DNA of 64,000 nt from Frischella japonica (GCF_014489845.1 NZ_JABURY010000015.1:140899-204898), one strand, 5' to 3'; positions 29,158 to 38,576 are shown, counted from the stretch's first letter. Program-made: numbers and translations. Notes: generated by a model from the sequence alone, not told the origin.

Positions 29158-29715
29158 ATGAATTTAAAAAACCATTTTGTTGTTGCCATGCCCACATTAA
29201 ATGACCCATTATTCAGTCATTCAGTAGTTTTTATTTGTGAACATAATCGCGATGGTGCGATGGGTATTATAGTTAATAAACCCATCATTGATCTTACTGT
29301 ACAAACTGTATTATCACGTCTTGATATCACACCCTATAAAAATTGTGCTGAATTGGAACAGTTAGTTTTCAATGGTGGGCCTTTAGCTGAAGAACAAGGA
29401 TTTATCTTACATACCCCACAGTCAGGGTTTTCATCGAGTATTGTTATATCAGATGAGATTATGATAACTACATCTTTAGACGTTCTAAAAACAATTGGTT
29501 CAGAAAACCAACCTAAAGATCTTTTTTTAACTTTAGGCTATGCCAGTTGGAGCCATATGCAATTAGAACATGAAATTGCAAAAAATGATTGGTTAGTTAC
29601 ACCTAGTAATACTGATATTATTTTTAATTTACCGATAGCTGAGCGTTGGAATATGGCAGCTCAAACAATCGGTGTCAATATTGAAACTATGTCAACACAA
29701 ATGGGAAAAGCTTAA
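29158..29715 (+). CDS. yqgE: YqgE/AlgH family protein
   Basis: 185 residues; E. coli YqgE has 187. Typical motifs: LKNHFVVAMPTLNDPLFSHSV, FICEHNRDGAMGIIVNKP, FNGGPLAEEQGFILH and LTLGYASW. Conserved, widespread, of uncertain function (linked to regulation under the name AlgH in Pseudomonas). yqgF starts 3 nt after its stop. Confidence 0.93.
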   Translation: MNLKNHFVVAMPTLNDPLFSHSVVFICEHNRDGAMGIIVNKPIIDLTVQTVLSRLDITPYKNCAELEQLVFNGGPLAEEQGFILHTPQSGFSSSIVISDEIMITTSLDVLKTIGSENQPKDLFLTLGYASWSHMQLEHEIAKNDWLVTPSNTDIIFNLPIAERWNMAAQTIGVNIETMSTQMGKA

Positions 29716-29718
29716 ACA

Positions 29719-30135
29719 ATGGCTACTGTGATTGCTTTTGACTTTGGCACTTATAGCATAGGTGCAGCAATTGGGCAAGATATTACTCGAACCGCCCGAC
29801 CGCTATGTGCTTTCAAGGCGCGTGATGGTAAACCAAATTGGCAAGAAATAGAAAAAATATTACTTGAATGGCAACCAGACTACTTGGTAGTTGGTTTACC
29901 ACTGAATATGGATGGAACTGAGCAAGAACTGACACAACGAGCAAAAAAATTCGCTAATCGTTTACATGGACGTTTTGGATTTCAAGTACAACTACAGGAT
30001 GAACGATTATCAACCGTTGAAGCAAAAGCGCAATTATTTGAAAAGGGTGGATTTCAGGCATTAAAGAAAGGCAAAATCGATGCGGGATCTGCCGTTATTA
30101 TATTAGAAAGTTGGTTTGATAATATCGTCAAATAG
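29719..30135 (+). CDS. yqgF: Holliday junction resolvase-like YqgF/RuvX
   Basis: 138 residues, RNase H-like fold: [14 protein letters not shown] with the catalytic Asp, [24 protein letters not shown] (second acidic residue) and [16 protein letters not shown] (third). It functions in pre-16S rRNA 5' end maturation. Terminal gene of the rsmE-gshB-GNAT-yqgE-yqgF block. Confidence 0.95.
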   Translation: MATVIAFDFGTYSIGAAIGQDITRTARPLCAFKARDGKPNWQEIEKILLEWQPDYLVVGLPLNMDGTEQELTQRAKKFANRLHGRFGFQVQLQDERLSTVEAKAQLFEKGGFQALKKGKIDAGSAVIILESWFDNIVK

Positions 30136-30185
30136 TGAACAAAGCCAAGCTTGCTCACTATAAATACGACATAAACGAGATCAAC

Positions 30186-30863
30186 TTAACAATTTTGTTG
30201 CCGGTATTGAACAAGATCTTCAATTGTGACAACGGGTAAATGGTGCTGTTTGGCGAATGCCACTACTTGTGGGGCTCGCGACATCGTACCATCATCATTA
30301 GTCAACTCACAAATTACCGCAGCAGGTTTAAAACCAGCCAATCTCACCAAATCCACTGACGCTTCGGTATGACCTCTACGCGTTAATACCCCCCCCTCTT
30401 GAGAGACTAAAGGAAAAACATGTCCAGGATGATGCAAATCACTTGGCTTAGCATCATCAGCTACCGCAGCTTTTACAGTCGTTACTCGGTCATTTGCTGA
30501 CACACCCGTCGTAACCCCTTTTGCGGCTTCGATACTAATAGTAAAAGCAGTTTGATTTTTACTGGTATTCTTACTCACCATCATTGGCAATTGCAACTTA
30601 TCGCAATATGATTGTGGCATACATAAACAAACAATACCACTTCCGTGACGGATCGTAAGTGCCATTTGTGCAACCGTAATATTTTCGGCAACCCAAACTA
30701 CATCGCCTTCATTTTCACGATCTTCATCATCTAATACTAAAACGCCGTTACCGGTTTGTAATGCGGCAATAGCCCGCTCAACACGTTCAATTGGCGAGCC
30801 AAATTCAGCTAAATTAAAGGTATTGTGAATAGAATTTTGTGTATTATATAATTGCTGATTCAT
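30186..30863 (-). CDS. ribB: 3,4-Dihydroxy-2-butanone 4-phosphate synthase RibB
   Basis: 225 residues with the catalytic loop [39 protein letters not shown] and [11 protein letters not shown]. It converts ribulose 5-phosphate to the four-carbon riboflavin precursor. Stand-alone, without a RibA domain, as in E. coli. The ATG follows AAGGAAAA. An FMN riboswitch lies in its leader, so expression should fall when FMN is abundant. Confidence 0.96.
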   Translation of the reverse strand: MNQQLYNTQNSIHNTFNLAEFGSPIERVERAIAALQTGNGVLVLDDEDRENEGDVVWVAENITVAQMALTIRHGSGIVCLCMPQSYCDKLQLPMMVSKNTSKNQTAFTISIEAAKGVTTGVSANDRVTTVKAAVADDAKPSDLHHPGHVFPLVSQEGGVLTRRGHTEASVDLVRLAGFKPAAVICELTNDDGTMSRAPQVVAFAKQHHLPVVTIEDLVQYRQQNC

Positions 30864-30974
30864 GGTAAATTTTCCTTATTTCATTTACTACCAGAACCAG
30901 GGCAAGTGCTTGACCATCGAGAATTATTATCATAGTAAAAAGCATTAATGATAATTATAGTGTAAGGTAAATAA

Positions 30975-31108
30975 GCAACGCTCTTTCATCCAGACTTTTA
31001 CTGTCGGCCTTGGAATTTCACCAAATCTGCTAACCTTGTATTTTAAATAAAATCAAGTGCTCGTGGGCTATCACCACCGGTGGGGACTTACACCCCGCCC
31101 TGAGAATT
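30975..31108 (-). promoter_or_regulatory. FMN riboswitch (RFN element) controlling ribB
   Basis: Reading the minus strand, all conserved RFN blocks appear in order: CTCAGGGCGGGGTG, CCCCACCGGTGGT, AGCCCACGAGC, GGTGAAATTCCAAGGCCGACAGT and AGTCTGGATGAAAGAG. About 110 nt separate it from the ribB start, room for an expression platform that controls translation or termination. Confidence 0.93.
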
Positions 31109-31306
31109 ATCAGTTAAACTGATATTGCTATTATAATACTTGCTTTGGCAGGAAAAAATCAATTTAATAAAATAATTCCAGCTTTAAAATTGATTATGGG
31201 CTAACCTATAAAAAACATTCATAATCACACTTTTTTTAAATACAGTTCTCAATACCTATTTTTACCACTGATTTCAAAAGTAAGTCGTCTATAATTATTA
31301 AAGAAT

Positions 31307-32023
31307 TTATTTAGACGCTAAATAATTTTTAGCATTTTCAACTATAATTTTAAAATCTATACCTTGCTGTTTAGCTGCAAAAATACATCCACAATAACAT
31401 TGCCGATAAACATCATATTCTTTACAAATCTCTATTGATCGTTTGTATCCATTATTTTTTTTAAAATCGGACGGTAAATATTTGACAGCAAAAAACTCTT
31501 GAATTTCAAATCCTAGTTCATTAATTTTTTGACTATTTTTTTTGGGACTCAAGGTCAAAGCACTAGCAAAATAATCAAATCCTAATTCTTGCGCTTTAAT
31601 TGCCGCTAAATCTAAGCGCATTTTGTAACAGATATGGCAGCGAGCGCCACCTTCTGGTTCATTACGTAAATGTTCCACTTGTTTTAAAAATTCGGCAGGT
31701 TGGTAAGGTGCTTCTAAAAACTTTATGTTATGCCCCGTTTTATCATTAAAATCCTGAATAAACTTCTGCTGCACTTGACTGCGTAGTTCATATTCCAATC
31801 TTGGATGAATGTTAGAATTAGCAAAATAAATCGTAATATCCGCATATTGTGCTAAATATTCCAATACATAAGTACTACAAGGTGCACAGCAACTATGAAT
31901 TAAAATTTTTGGTTTAATAGCATCCGTTTGCCAAGATTCAATCATCGTTTTTAAAATGGCATCATAGTTGATTTTATTATGGGGATTATGATTTTTTAAA
32001 ATATGGGTTGCATTGATTAACAT
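31307..32023 (-). CDS. queH: Epoxyqueuosine reductase QueH
   Basis: 238 residues of the former DUF208 family. Cysteine motifs that bind the Fe-S cluster are clear: HSCCAPCSTY, ARCHICYKMRL and QCYCGCIF. It performs the final reduction of epoxyqueuosine in tRNA; it is the alternative to QueG of E. coli. No other queuosine gene is adjacent. Confidence 0.93.
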   Translation of the reverse strand: MLINATHILKNHNPHNKINYDAILKTMIESWQTDAIKPKILIHSCCAPCSTYVLEYLAQYADITIYFANSNIHPRLEYELRSQVQQKFIQDFNDKTGHNIKFLEAPYQPAEFLKQVEHLRNEPEGGARCHICYKMRLDLAAIKAQELGFDYFASALTLSPKKNSQKINELGFEIQEFFAVKYLPSDFKKNNGYKRSIEICKEYDVYRQCYCGCIFAAKQQGIDFKIIVENAKNYLASK

Positions 32024-32570
32024 AATTAACTGGAACTCTATTTATATTAGATAAAAATATTAACCCTATTCTTTTTAGGGTATTGTATTATTTATGAAAA
32101 AGAATTATACAGGGATCAATAAAAAAAGAAATAAATGAGAAACAGTATTGAATAATGCTGCTAACACTATTTTTTAACACCGATTAAGTAATTGTGCATG
32201 CTAAGCAAAATAAGTCATTCCGGGTATGTTTAACTTTACATTCTAAGTTAACTTAATATATTACTTCTCTAATTTTACCAATTGATCAAGTTGCCTATTA
32301 ATACCGCCATCAGCCTTGCTTTAATAAAATGTTACTTTGTCTCTGCATTAATAATTTTAACCGTTTATACACTTCACTAGACATAGATATTTATTACGCT
32401 TTAATACTTACCAACGCAGCTTATTTGCTTAAGGAATATAACCTTGAACTTAAGCTTCATAGCTAAAACGTTTTTTGGTTGATATTTGATCTCAGTAGAC
32501 ATAAAAAACCAACTTTCTTCGGTTTTGTTTTAACAGCAAAAACGATTGTAAACCAGGTTAAGATTTAACG
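32024..32570. other. Spacer between queH and a membrane-protein gene
   Basis: 547 nt without a convincing gene on either strand. It contains the terminator at 32503-32527 of the downstream minus-strand gene and, towards 32030-32100, the queH promoter region, which I could not resolve further. Confidence 0.4.
32503..32527 (-). terminator. Terminator of the 4-TM protein gene
   Basis: On the minus strand AAAACC pairs with GGTTTT across a 10-nt loop and is followed by TT; the T-rich 3' arm is typical of AT-rich genomes. It lies about 45 nt past the stop at 32571. Confidence 0.6.
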
Positions 32571-33080
32571 TTATGAGGATTTCTTTTGCCGTTCTTTTGT
32601 GTTATTAACACCTAAAAAAAGCCCTAACATATTGGAAAAGAAACTGATAACCAACCCCGTGATTAAATGTGTTTTACTTATTGGTGAAAACTTAAATCCA
32701 TATTGAAAGGCCTCATAATCTGAAATAACATCGTAACTGACAGAGGTAAGGAAAATAACGACTAAACCTAATATGATTGCGGTAATTATGCTGACTAAAA
32801 CTCTATTTTTAGGTGCTGTAGCAGATACCATATCTACAATAGCTAGGTAAACTAATCCAGATGTGACTACTCTAACATAGAAAGATAATAAATACGATGT
32901 ATTTTCAATCATTTTTAAAAACGGATCAAGTAATGAAAATCTTACAGCAATAAAAGTAATAAGTGCTGCTGGTAAGATACAAATCCACCTTAATATCGGT
33001 GACCAATTTTTCATGAAAATAAAACCACCATCTTCATCATAACTTAACTTTTCTTTTTTTTGTTTAGTTTTATTGTCCAT
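32571..33080 (-). CDS. Hypothetical inner-membrane protein, four helices
   Basis: 169 residues from the ATG at 33080 (AGGA with 7-nt spacing; the ATG at 33086 is too close to it). A polar, charged N-terminus with DEDGG is followed by four predicted helices, roughly WICILPAALITFIAV, SFYVRVVTSGLVYLAIV, VSIITAIILGLVVIFL and HLITGLVISFFSNMLGLFLGV, then a basic C-terminus. I recognise no family. It stands alone with its own terminator, at the edge of a gene-poor region, which suggests accessory origin. Confidence 0.6.
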   Translation of the reverse strand: MDNKTKQKKEKLSYDEDGGFIFMKNWSPILRWICILPAALITFIAVRFSLLDPFLKMIENTSYLLSFYVRVVTSGLVYLAIVDMVSATAPKNRVLVSIITAIILGLVVIFLTSVSYDVISDYEAFQYGFKFSPISKTHLITGLVISFFSNMLGLFLGVNNTKERQKKSS

Positions 33081-33086
33081 TATCAT

Positions 33087-34185
33087 TTCCTATTCGTTAT
33101 TAAGCGTAGTAATTATAAATGTTTGAGCGATTAATTTTCTTAATATTTTCTTATTTTTCACGTTGATAAATTATGGCGTCGCTTGTTATAGCGTATATTT
33201 TTCCCAAAATCAAGATATAGCTAGTACAGATGGTAAAGAATCACTGAATAAATTTAGGGTTGTCAGTTTGACTTGTCGCACTTTTGAATAACTTGTTACA
33301 AAAAAATCTTGAACTGTATCATTCTAAACAGATTATTTTTAAGCACTATGTTGAGCTGTTCCTGAAATAATATTAATAGGTTTCTCAATTTGTTTTCTTT
33401 CTCTGCTTAAATAATTATTGATAACTTTTTTATGTCTTGCCATAGCTTTGATAAATTTTTCATTTTGCCATCAAGCATACACTATATAACTCAACATTAA
33501 GCAGCTCTCCTCTCCAATGAAGTCAATTGGGTTAAAATTTGAATTTTAACCACTTTTACAACATATTAACGACAAAGGCTTAAATACATATTGGGATATC
33601 GTTCAGTAAATCAAGATTGATTAAATATGTTATCAGCAAACATTTTTAGTAAACATTGCTGCAAGATAAATGAAACAAGTCCGAATTTATTTTGCATCTC
33701 TCGGTTTTAGCAGTGAACGGGATTATCAAATTGAGAGGCTAATAAATACATACTAAGAAAAGTTCACCCATCTGGTATTGATTAGCTTCGGTTTAAAAAC
33801 AGGAACAAATTCGTAAAATGGAAATAAAATCAGAACAACAAACTTTTTTACTTTCACGATTATGAAACCTTAATATTTAAGGTAATGATTTTATATAAAA
33901 AATAAATATAAATGTATCTTTTAATGTACACAAAATTATTATTAGCGTTTCATGCTAATTAGATGTCAGTTGAAACAATTACCGGATTTAACAAATTAAG
34001 TATAAGTTTTAATAGTGTTCACTAGTATTATCATCTATGCTACACTCAGCATAAAATTTTTATTGCTGCTCAGCCGTCATTAAATAACAATGAGATAAAG
34101 AAAGTTATTATAATCTGATTACCCCAATATTAAAGTGGAATGAAACAGATATTGACGCAAATTTAAAATTAAGGTTAGAACTATA
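33087..34185. other. Gene-poor region with decayed coding scraps
   Basis: About 1.1 kb with no intact gene. Contents: a minus-strand open scrap (33339-33470) reading INNYLSRERKQIEKP, which looks protein-like but has no start; a 22-nt palindrome GGTTAAAATT-TG-AATTTTAACC at 33530-33551; a 28-codon plus-strand frame at 33670 (MKQVRIYFASLGFSSER) with no known match; and the frameshifted sbcB 5' duplicate at 33818. The pattern is that of a recombination site with eroded remnants. Confidence 0.5.
33818..33872 (+). pseudogene. Duplicated, frameshifted 5' end of sbcB
   Basis: ATG followed by codons for EIKSEQQTF, then, after one extra T in a T-run, YFHDYETL. Intact SbcB, 1.48 kb downstream, starts MKNNAEQPTFYFHDYETF. 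The block ACTTTCACGATTATGAAACC is identical in both. The match begins at the start codon and ends about 18 codons in, so this is a truncated copy. Confidence 0.8.
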
Positions 34186-34758
34186 ATGTTTAAATACATT
34201 CATATTATTATTTTTTTATTAACTCATGATTTAACGGAATTAAAAAAATATTGGGAAGTTGAATTCATAAAAAAAGAATTTAAATGGAGTCGATTACTTA
34301 ATAAATTATGTAAAAGTGATAACACTTATATGGTGTGGTATCGGCTTGCTTACTTTATGTTTCGGTCAGAAAGTAATAAACAAAAAAGAGTCGCAGTAAA
34401 AATTAATAGAAAGTTAAATAGAAGATATTCAATAGATATTCCATTGCAAGCTGAAATTGGTATTGGTTTTGATATGTGGCATCCAATCGGTGTTGTAATC
34501 ACTGAAAAGGCTAAAATAGGAAACAGATTAAGAATTGGTAGTAATGTAGTTATAGGCTTTAAAAACTACGACATGGATGGTTCAATAAAGATTGGTGATG
34601 ATGTCACGATCGGAGCCAACAGTATGATTTTCGGTCAGAACATAAAAATCGGCAATAATATAACAATTGGCGCGATGTCCTTCATAAATAAAGATATTCC
34701 AGACAATTGCACTGTGTATACTGAAAAATCAAATATAATTAAAAATAAAGCTCATTAA
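34186..34758 (+). CDS. Serine acetyltransferase-like hexapeptide-repeat protein
   Basis: 190 residues. The N-terminal half is helical (YWEVEFIKKEFKWSRLL); from about residue 85 left-handed beta-helix hexapeptides appear (IPLQAEIGIGFDMWHPIGVVIT, AKIGNRLRIGSNVVIG, IKIGDDVTIGANSMI, IKIGNNITIGAMSFI). The length, the histidine in DMWHPIGVVI and the closing IPDNCTVY resemble short SAT/CysE-like acetyltransferases found in polysaccharide gene clusters, not housekeeping CysE (about 270 residues). It sits between the sbcB duplicate and intact sbcB and so was probably inserted there. Acceptor unknown. Confidence 0.75.
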   Translation: MFKYIHIIIFLLTHDLTELKKYWEVEFIKKEFKWSRLLNKLCKSDNTYMVWYRLAYFMFRSESNKQKRVAVKINRKLNRRYSIDIPLQAEIGIGFDMWHPIGVVITEKAKIGNRLRIGSNVVIGFKNYDMDGSIKIGDDVTIGANSMIFGQNIKIGNNITIGAMSFINKDIPDNCTVYTEKSNIIKNKAH

Positions 34759-35302
34759 CAGGGCTTTCTGGTAATTCCATATTTTCAATTTATTTATCAA
34801 GTCTGGATAACTGAATAGAGTAAATTCTTAAAGGCTACAAAAGTCGAGACAGTCATTTAACGTCATTTCTGAGCTGCTACTAATAAAATAATTTTTAGGA
34901 TTGATTCCTTTGTCGTATAATAATCTGAGTTCCCCAGTAATGATTCTAGCGTCTTTTAGAAAGAGTGACGGGTATATATACCTAGGCTAGGGCTAATCGT
35001 GTTGGTTTTCCCTGCCTGCGGTAGCTGAATTGGAAAACAATAATCCCTGGAGATTATCCTAACGCCTAAGCCGTCACCATCTGTAATTTATGGTGAGCCT
35101 AAATATGGTTTATTAAATATTGTTCTCAATTTTGTATCAATGAGAGTCATAATAATTCTATGTACACATTGAAAATGCTGGATTATTTACTCAATCAATA
35201 CAAAATGGCAAGCGAACGAGTTAAAATAGTGACAAACAAAATAAGCTAAAAACCCTTTTTAAAATTAGCTTTGTTACCAATAAACAGACACAAAATTAAA
35301 CA
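34759..35302. other. Spacer before sbcB containing a structured segment
   Basis: 544 nt without a gene. The central part (34965-35095) is noticeably richer in GC than its surroundings and is dense in complementary segments; it is listed separately. The last 100 nt are AT-rich and provide the sbcB leader. Confidence 0.5.
34965..35077 (+). ncRNA. Candidate structured RNA, multibranch fold, no known family
   Basis: Nested complementary segments: P1 GTGACGG (34965-34971) with CCGTCAC (35071-35077); P2 TAGGC (34983-34987) with GCCTA (35064-35068); P3 TAGG (34988-34991) with CCTA (35058-35061). Inside are two hairpins, GTTTTCC (35005-35011) with GGAAAAC (35032-35038), capped by CTGCC/GGTAG, and TAATC (35041-35045) with GATTA (35052-35056). 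A further hairpin CACCAT (35075-35080) with ATGGTG (35090-35095) overlaps the P1 3' strand, so the two are mutually exclusive, as in a switch. The reverse strand could fold likewise, so orientation is uncertain. It does not match riboswitch, 6S, SRP, tmRNA or RNase P consensus I know. Confidence 0.45.
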
Positions 35303-36736
35303 ATGAAAAATAATGCTGAACAACCAACTTTTTACTTTCACGATTATGAAACCTTCGGGACTCATCCTGCATTTGATCGACCAGCACAATTTGCCGGAAT
35401 CAGAACTGACTTAGAACTTAATATTATTGAAGACCCTTCTATCATATATTGTCAACTATCTAATGATTATTTACCAAATCCTGAAGCAGTCTTAATTACC
35501 GGTATTACCCCACAAGAAGTCATGACTAAAGGTATGTGTGAAGCCGATTTTGCTCAAACTATTCATACAGCATTTAGTCAACCGAATACCTGTATCATTG
35601 GTTATAACAATTTACGCTTTGATGATGAAGTAACGCGGAATATATTTTATCGTAATTTTTACGATCCCTATGCTTATTGTTGGAAAAATAATAATTCACG
35701 TTGGGACTTATTAGATGTAGTACGAGCTTGCTATGCGCTGCGCCCACAAGGTATCAAATGGCCGATTAATGATAATGGTTTTGCCAGTTTTCGTTTAGAA
35801 GATCTGACTTCAGCCAACCATATCAGTCATCAAAATGCTCATGATGCTATGTCCGATGTCTATGCAACCATTGAAATGGCGAAATTAATTAAACAGCAAC
35901 AACCAAAATTGTTTGATTACTTTTTTAAATTACGTGATAAGAAAAAGATTGCTAATCTAATAGATATTATCAATCTCACACCTTTAGTACATGTTTCAGG
36001 TATGTTAGGAGCTCATCGAGGAAATACGACGCTTATTGTACCTCTGGCTTGGCATCCATTACAAACCAATGCCGTTATTGCTTGTGATTTAACCGGTGAT
36101 ATTGATACATTAATCGCGTTATCTGCTGAACAAATTCGCGATAAACTTTACACCAAAACGGTTGATTTAGATGAATTAGAATCACGTATACCATTAAAAT
36201 TAGTTCATACTAATAAGTGCCCGATAATCGCACCAATTGGTACTTTAACTGCGGACAATGCTAAACGTTTAGCTATTGATTTAAATCGCTGTGAACAAAA
36301 CTTATTTAAGATTAAACAGTATCAAAATTTCATACAAGAAAAAATTATCTCAGTTTTTAATCATCAACTGACTCCTAATCAAGAACGCGATGTAGATGGT
36401 CAAATTTATCAAGGTTTTTATGATAACTACGATAAGTCACTATGTACATTAATCCAACAAACCGCCCCGGAAAATCTAATGAGTTTAAATATTGAACCAC
36501 ATGATTCACGTTTAAAAACCCTATTATTAAGATATAAAGCGCGTAATTATCCTTTTGCTTTAACGCCAAGTGAAACCATACTATGGCAAGACTACTGTCG
36601 TAATAAACTTAATCATGAAGTTCTTAGCCATTACTTATTAGAAATTGAAAATTTAGCCTTAATTCATCAACAACAACCAGAAAAATTAGCACTACTCAAA
36701 AAACTTTATCAATACTGTCAATATATCGTAAATTAA
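35303..36736 (+). CDS. sbcB: Exodeoxyribonuclease I SbcB
   Basis: 477 residues against 475 in E. coli. DnaQ-like exonuclease domain: FYFHDYETFG (ExoI Asp/Glu), IGYNNLRFDDEVTRNIFYRN (ExoII), and HDAMSDVYATIEMA (ExoIII), followed by the SH3-like and helical domains that clamp ssDNA. It degrades ssDNA 3' to 5' and interacts with SSB in recombination and mismatch repair. Monocistronic. Confidence 0.96.
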   Translation: MKNNAEQPTFYFHDYETFGTHPAFDRPAQFAGIRTDLELNIIEDPSIIYCQLSNDYLPNPEAVLITGITPQEVMTKGMCEADFAQTIHTAFSQPNTCIIGYNNLRFDDEVTRNIFYRNFYDPYAYCWKNNNSRWDLLDVVRACYALRPQGIKWPINDNGFASFRLEDLTSANHISHQNAHDAMSDVYATIEMAKLIKQQQPKLFDYFFKLRDKKKIANLIDIINLTPLVHVSGMLGAHRGNTTLIVPLAWHPLQTNAVIACDLTGDIDTLIALSAEQIRDKLYTKTVDLDELESRIPLKLVHTNKCPIIAPIGTLTADNAKRLAIDLNRCEQNLFKIKQYQNFIQEKIISVFNHQLTPNQERDVDGQIYQGFYDNYDKSLCTLIQQTAPENLMSLNIEPHDSRLKTLLLRYKARNYPFALTPSETILWQDYCRNKLNHEVLSHYLLEIENLALIHQQQPEKLALLKKLYQYCQYIVN

Positions 36737-36773
36737 AGCAAAAATTATTAAAGATTCTGCCTAACGATCAATT

Positions 36774-37637
36774 TTATTCTGAATCTATCAAATCTTCTAC
36801 TTTACCAGCATCAATAATTTCACCTGTTTTATTTACTAAATAATAATTAGACGCAATTTGGATTTTAAAATCATTATTATACAAACTTAATTTTAGATCA
36901 CTTTCAGAGGCATTTGTGGCTGTAATTTTTTCAATTTCAGGGATTTCTTGATGGGATATCGTCCAACGAATTTGTCCAGTATAACCATCAACCAGCTCTA
37001 ATTGTGGATAGTTATTGATCTTATTTTTAATGATAACATTATTATTATCAGAATAAAGGATCATCGCATCTATAGCAAATGGCGAACTAACTAAACGTTC
37101 AAAGTTAGGAATTTCCGTACCACTATCAGCATCATACCCTTTATAATCTTGGTTATCTTGTTTAATAAATACAGCTTTAGCATCATCCTGTTCTTCAGAT
37201 TGTGTAACAAATGTTGCTTTATACAGATAATTTATTTCCTGATTAGCATCTGGAAATAAAATAAAAGCCGTTCTGGCGGACAGTTTGTAACTATTATCGC
37301 TAATATTATCTTTTGCATTTTCAAGAGAGGTAGATATAAAATCATCGGTATTATTAAATATTTTGTTTGAACTTTGATAAGATTTTATTGCATCGTGAAG
37401 GCGTATTTCATTATAAAAGTTAAATAAAAATAACAGCACAAATAATAATACGATGATGATTACTAGTGAATTAGCTCGGAAAGATGCATGGTTACTAGCA
37501 TAAACTGACGACTGCTGCGTATCCAAATCCGAAAAAGATAAATGACATCTTTGGCACTGCGTAATATCATCATACATCAATACACTATTATTATAGTGAC
37601 ATCTTGGACATTTTATTGATTTTTTTTTATTAAACAT
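36774..37637 (-). CDS. Membrane-anchored zinc-ribbon protein, unknown function
   Basis: 287 residues. An N-terminal zinc ribbon with CPRC at 10-13 and CQRC at 28-31, a linker, one membrane helix (SLVIIIVLLFVLLFLF, about 57-75), and a C-terminal domain of about 200 residues with beta-rich, acidic character. The topology predicts a cytoplasmic ribbon and an extracytoplasmic domain. I do not recognise the domain. The next minus-strand gene upstream (37739) also encodes a zinc ribbon. Confidence 0.7.
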   Translation of the reverse strand: MFNKKKSIKCPRCHYNNSVLMYDDITQCQRCHLSFSDLDTQQSSVYASNHASFRANSLVIIIVLLFVLLFLFNFYNEIRLHDAIKSYQSSNKIFNNTDDFISTSLENAKDNISDNSYKLSARTAFILFPDANQEINYLYKATFVTQSEEQDDAKAVFIKQDNQDYKGYDADSGTEIPNFERLVSSPFAIDAMILYSDNNNVIIKNKINNYPQLELVDGYTGQIRWTISHQEIPEIEKITATNASESDLKLSLYNNDFKIQIASNYYLVNKTGEIIDAGKVEDLIDSE

Positions 37638-37738
37638 TTCATTAGTTAGTATTTATAATTTTATAAAAAAACATTATAAAGCTAAAAGAATAAAAAATAA
37701 CTTTTTTTTCAACATCGACCCATAATATATTGTAAAAT

Positions 37739-37981
37739 TTATCGACTCCTCCGCCATGCAGGCAATTTTTTCAAAACAATATAAGCAGTTTTTTCAGCAA
37801 AATTTTTATCCATCTTATAAGTTTGTACATAATGAGCGGTCAAAGCTGATAGTTTTTCTTGAAAACTTACCAAATTACCATCTGAATTAGCACAGTGCTT
37901 ACAATAATTTTTCGAAATGTCATATAAAGGATAATCAGCTATGCGTGTCATTGGCATGCCACAAGCAATACACATTTTCAT
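37739..37981 (-). CDS. Small zinc-ribbon protein
   Basis: 80 residues beginning MKMCIACGMPM with a second pair YCKHCAN, i.e. C-x2-C ... C-x2-C, followed by an alpha-helical part (FQEKLSALTAHYVQTY) and a basic C-terminus. The CxxCGMPM start is characteristic of a putative zinc-ribbon family of short proteins with no assigned function. It is 101 nt upstream of the membrane-anchored ribbon protein on the same strand; an operon is possible. Confidence 0.75.
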   Translation of the reverse strand: MKMCIACGMPMTRIADYPLYDISKNYCKHCANSDGNLVSFQEKLSALTAHYVQTYKMDKNFAEKTAYIVLKKLPAWRRSR

Positions 37982-38205
37982 GTTTAAATTGACTTAGTAA
38001 GTGATAGTTTATTTCTATGCTACTCTGAGAAATTTACCTTTTCAATATATCTGTTGTGTTAAAATATTCCATTATCGGCTTTCAGCCACTTTAAGGGCAT
38101 AATCCTGTGAATTTAGATGCAATTATGAATTTTGCGCAATGACTTAGATAAAAAAATTTGTTATATTACGCGCTATTTTTCATCTAACTAAGGTAAATAC
38201 AAACA

Positions 38206-38541
38206 ATGGAAACAATCCCTAATTGCCCTATTTGTCATTCAGAACACACCTATCAAGATGGTGATTTTTTTATTTGTCCAGAATGTGCTCATGAATGGGA
38301 TCCTAAAGAAGCAGCGACTTTAACAGACAGTTTACAAGTTAAAGATAGCAATGGTAATTTACTTGCTGATGGCGATGATATTATTTTAATTAAAGATCTC
38401 AAACTTAAAGGTTCTTCCAGCGTGCTGAAAAAGGGAGCCAAAGCCAAGGGAATTCGTTTAGTTGAAGGTGATCATGAAATTGATTGTAAGATCGATAATA
38501 TGAAGATTATGCTTAAAGCCTGTTTTGTTAAAAAAGCATAA
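38206..38541 (+). CDS. yjdM: YjdM (PhnA) zinc-ribbon protein
   Basis: 111 residues, same length as E. coli YjdM. N-terminal zinc ribbon ([17 protein letters not shown]) and a compact beta domain ([21 protein letters not shown] split over strands, [26 protein letters not shown]). Formerly called alkylphosphonate uptake protein PhnA; the phosphonate link is not supported, and its role is unknown. Confidence 0.93.
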   Translation: METIPNCPICHSEHTYQDGDFFICPECAHEWDPKEAATLTDSLQVKDSNGNLLADGDDIILIKDLKLKGSSSVLKKGAKAKGIRLVEGDHEIDCKIDNMKIMLKACFVKKA

Positions 38542-38554
38542 ACAAACTTTTAGT

Positions 38555-38576
38555 AATGCTGATAATTATCAGCATT
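38555..38576 (+). terminator. Palindromic terminator after yjdM
   Basis: Perfect 22-nt palindrome on AATGCTGATAA, 13 nt after the yjdM stop, followed by ATTTAA. Good stem, weak T-run. Confidence 0.6.

Noticed and set aside
34965..35095. JUMPstart/ops element (GCGGTAGC core at 35018-35025)
   Set aside because: Only the 8-nt core fits; no polysaccharide operon follows, and the core is explained by pairing in the CTGCC/GGTAG hairpin.
34965..35095. Retron msr-msd RNA
   Set aside because: The enclosing inverted repeats are suggestive, but no reverse transcriptase is encoded within several kb.
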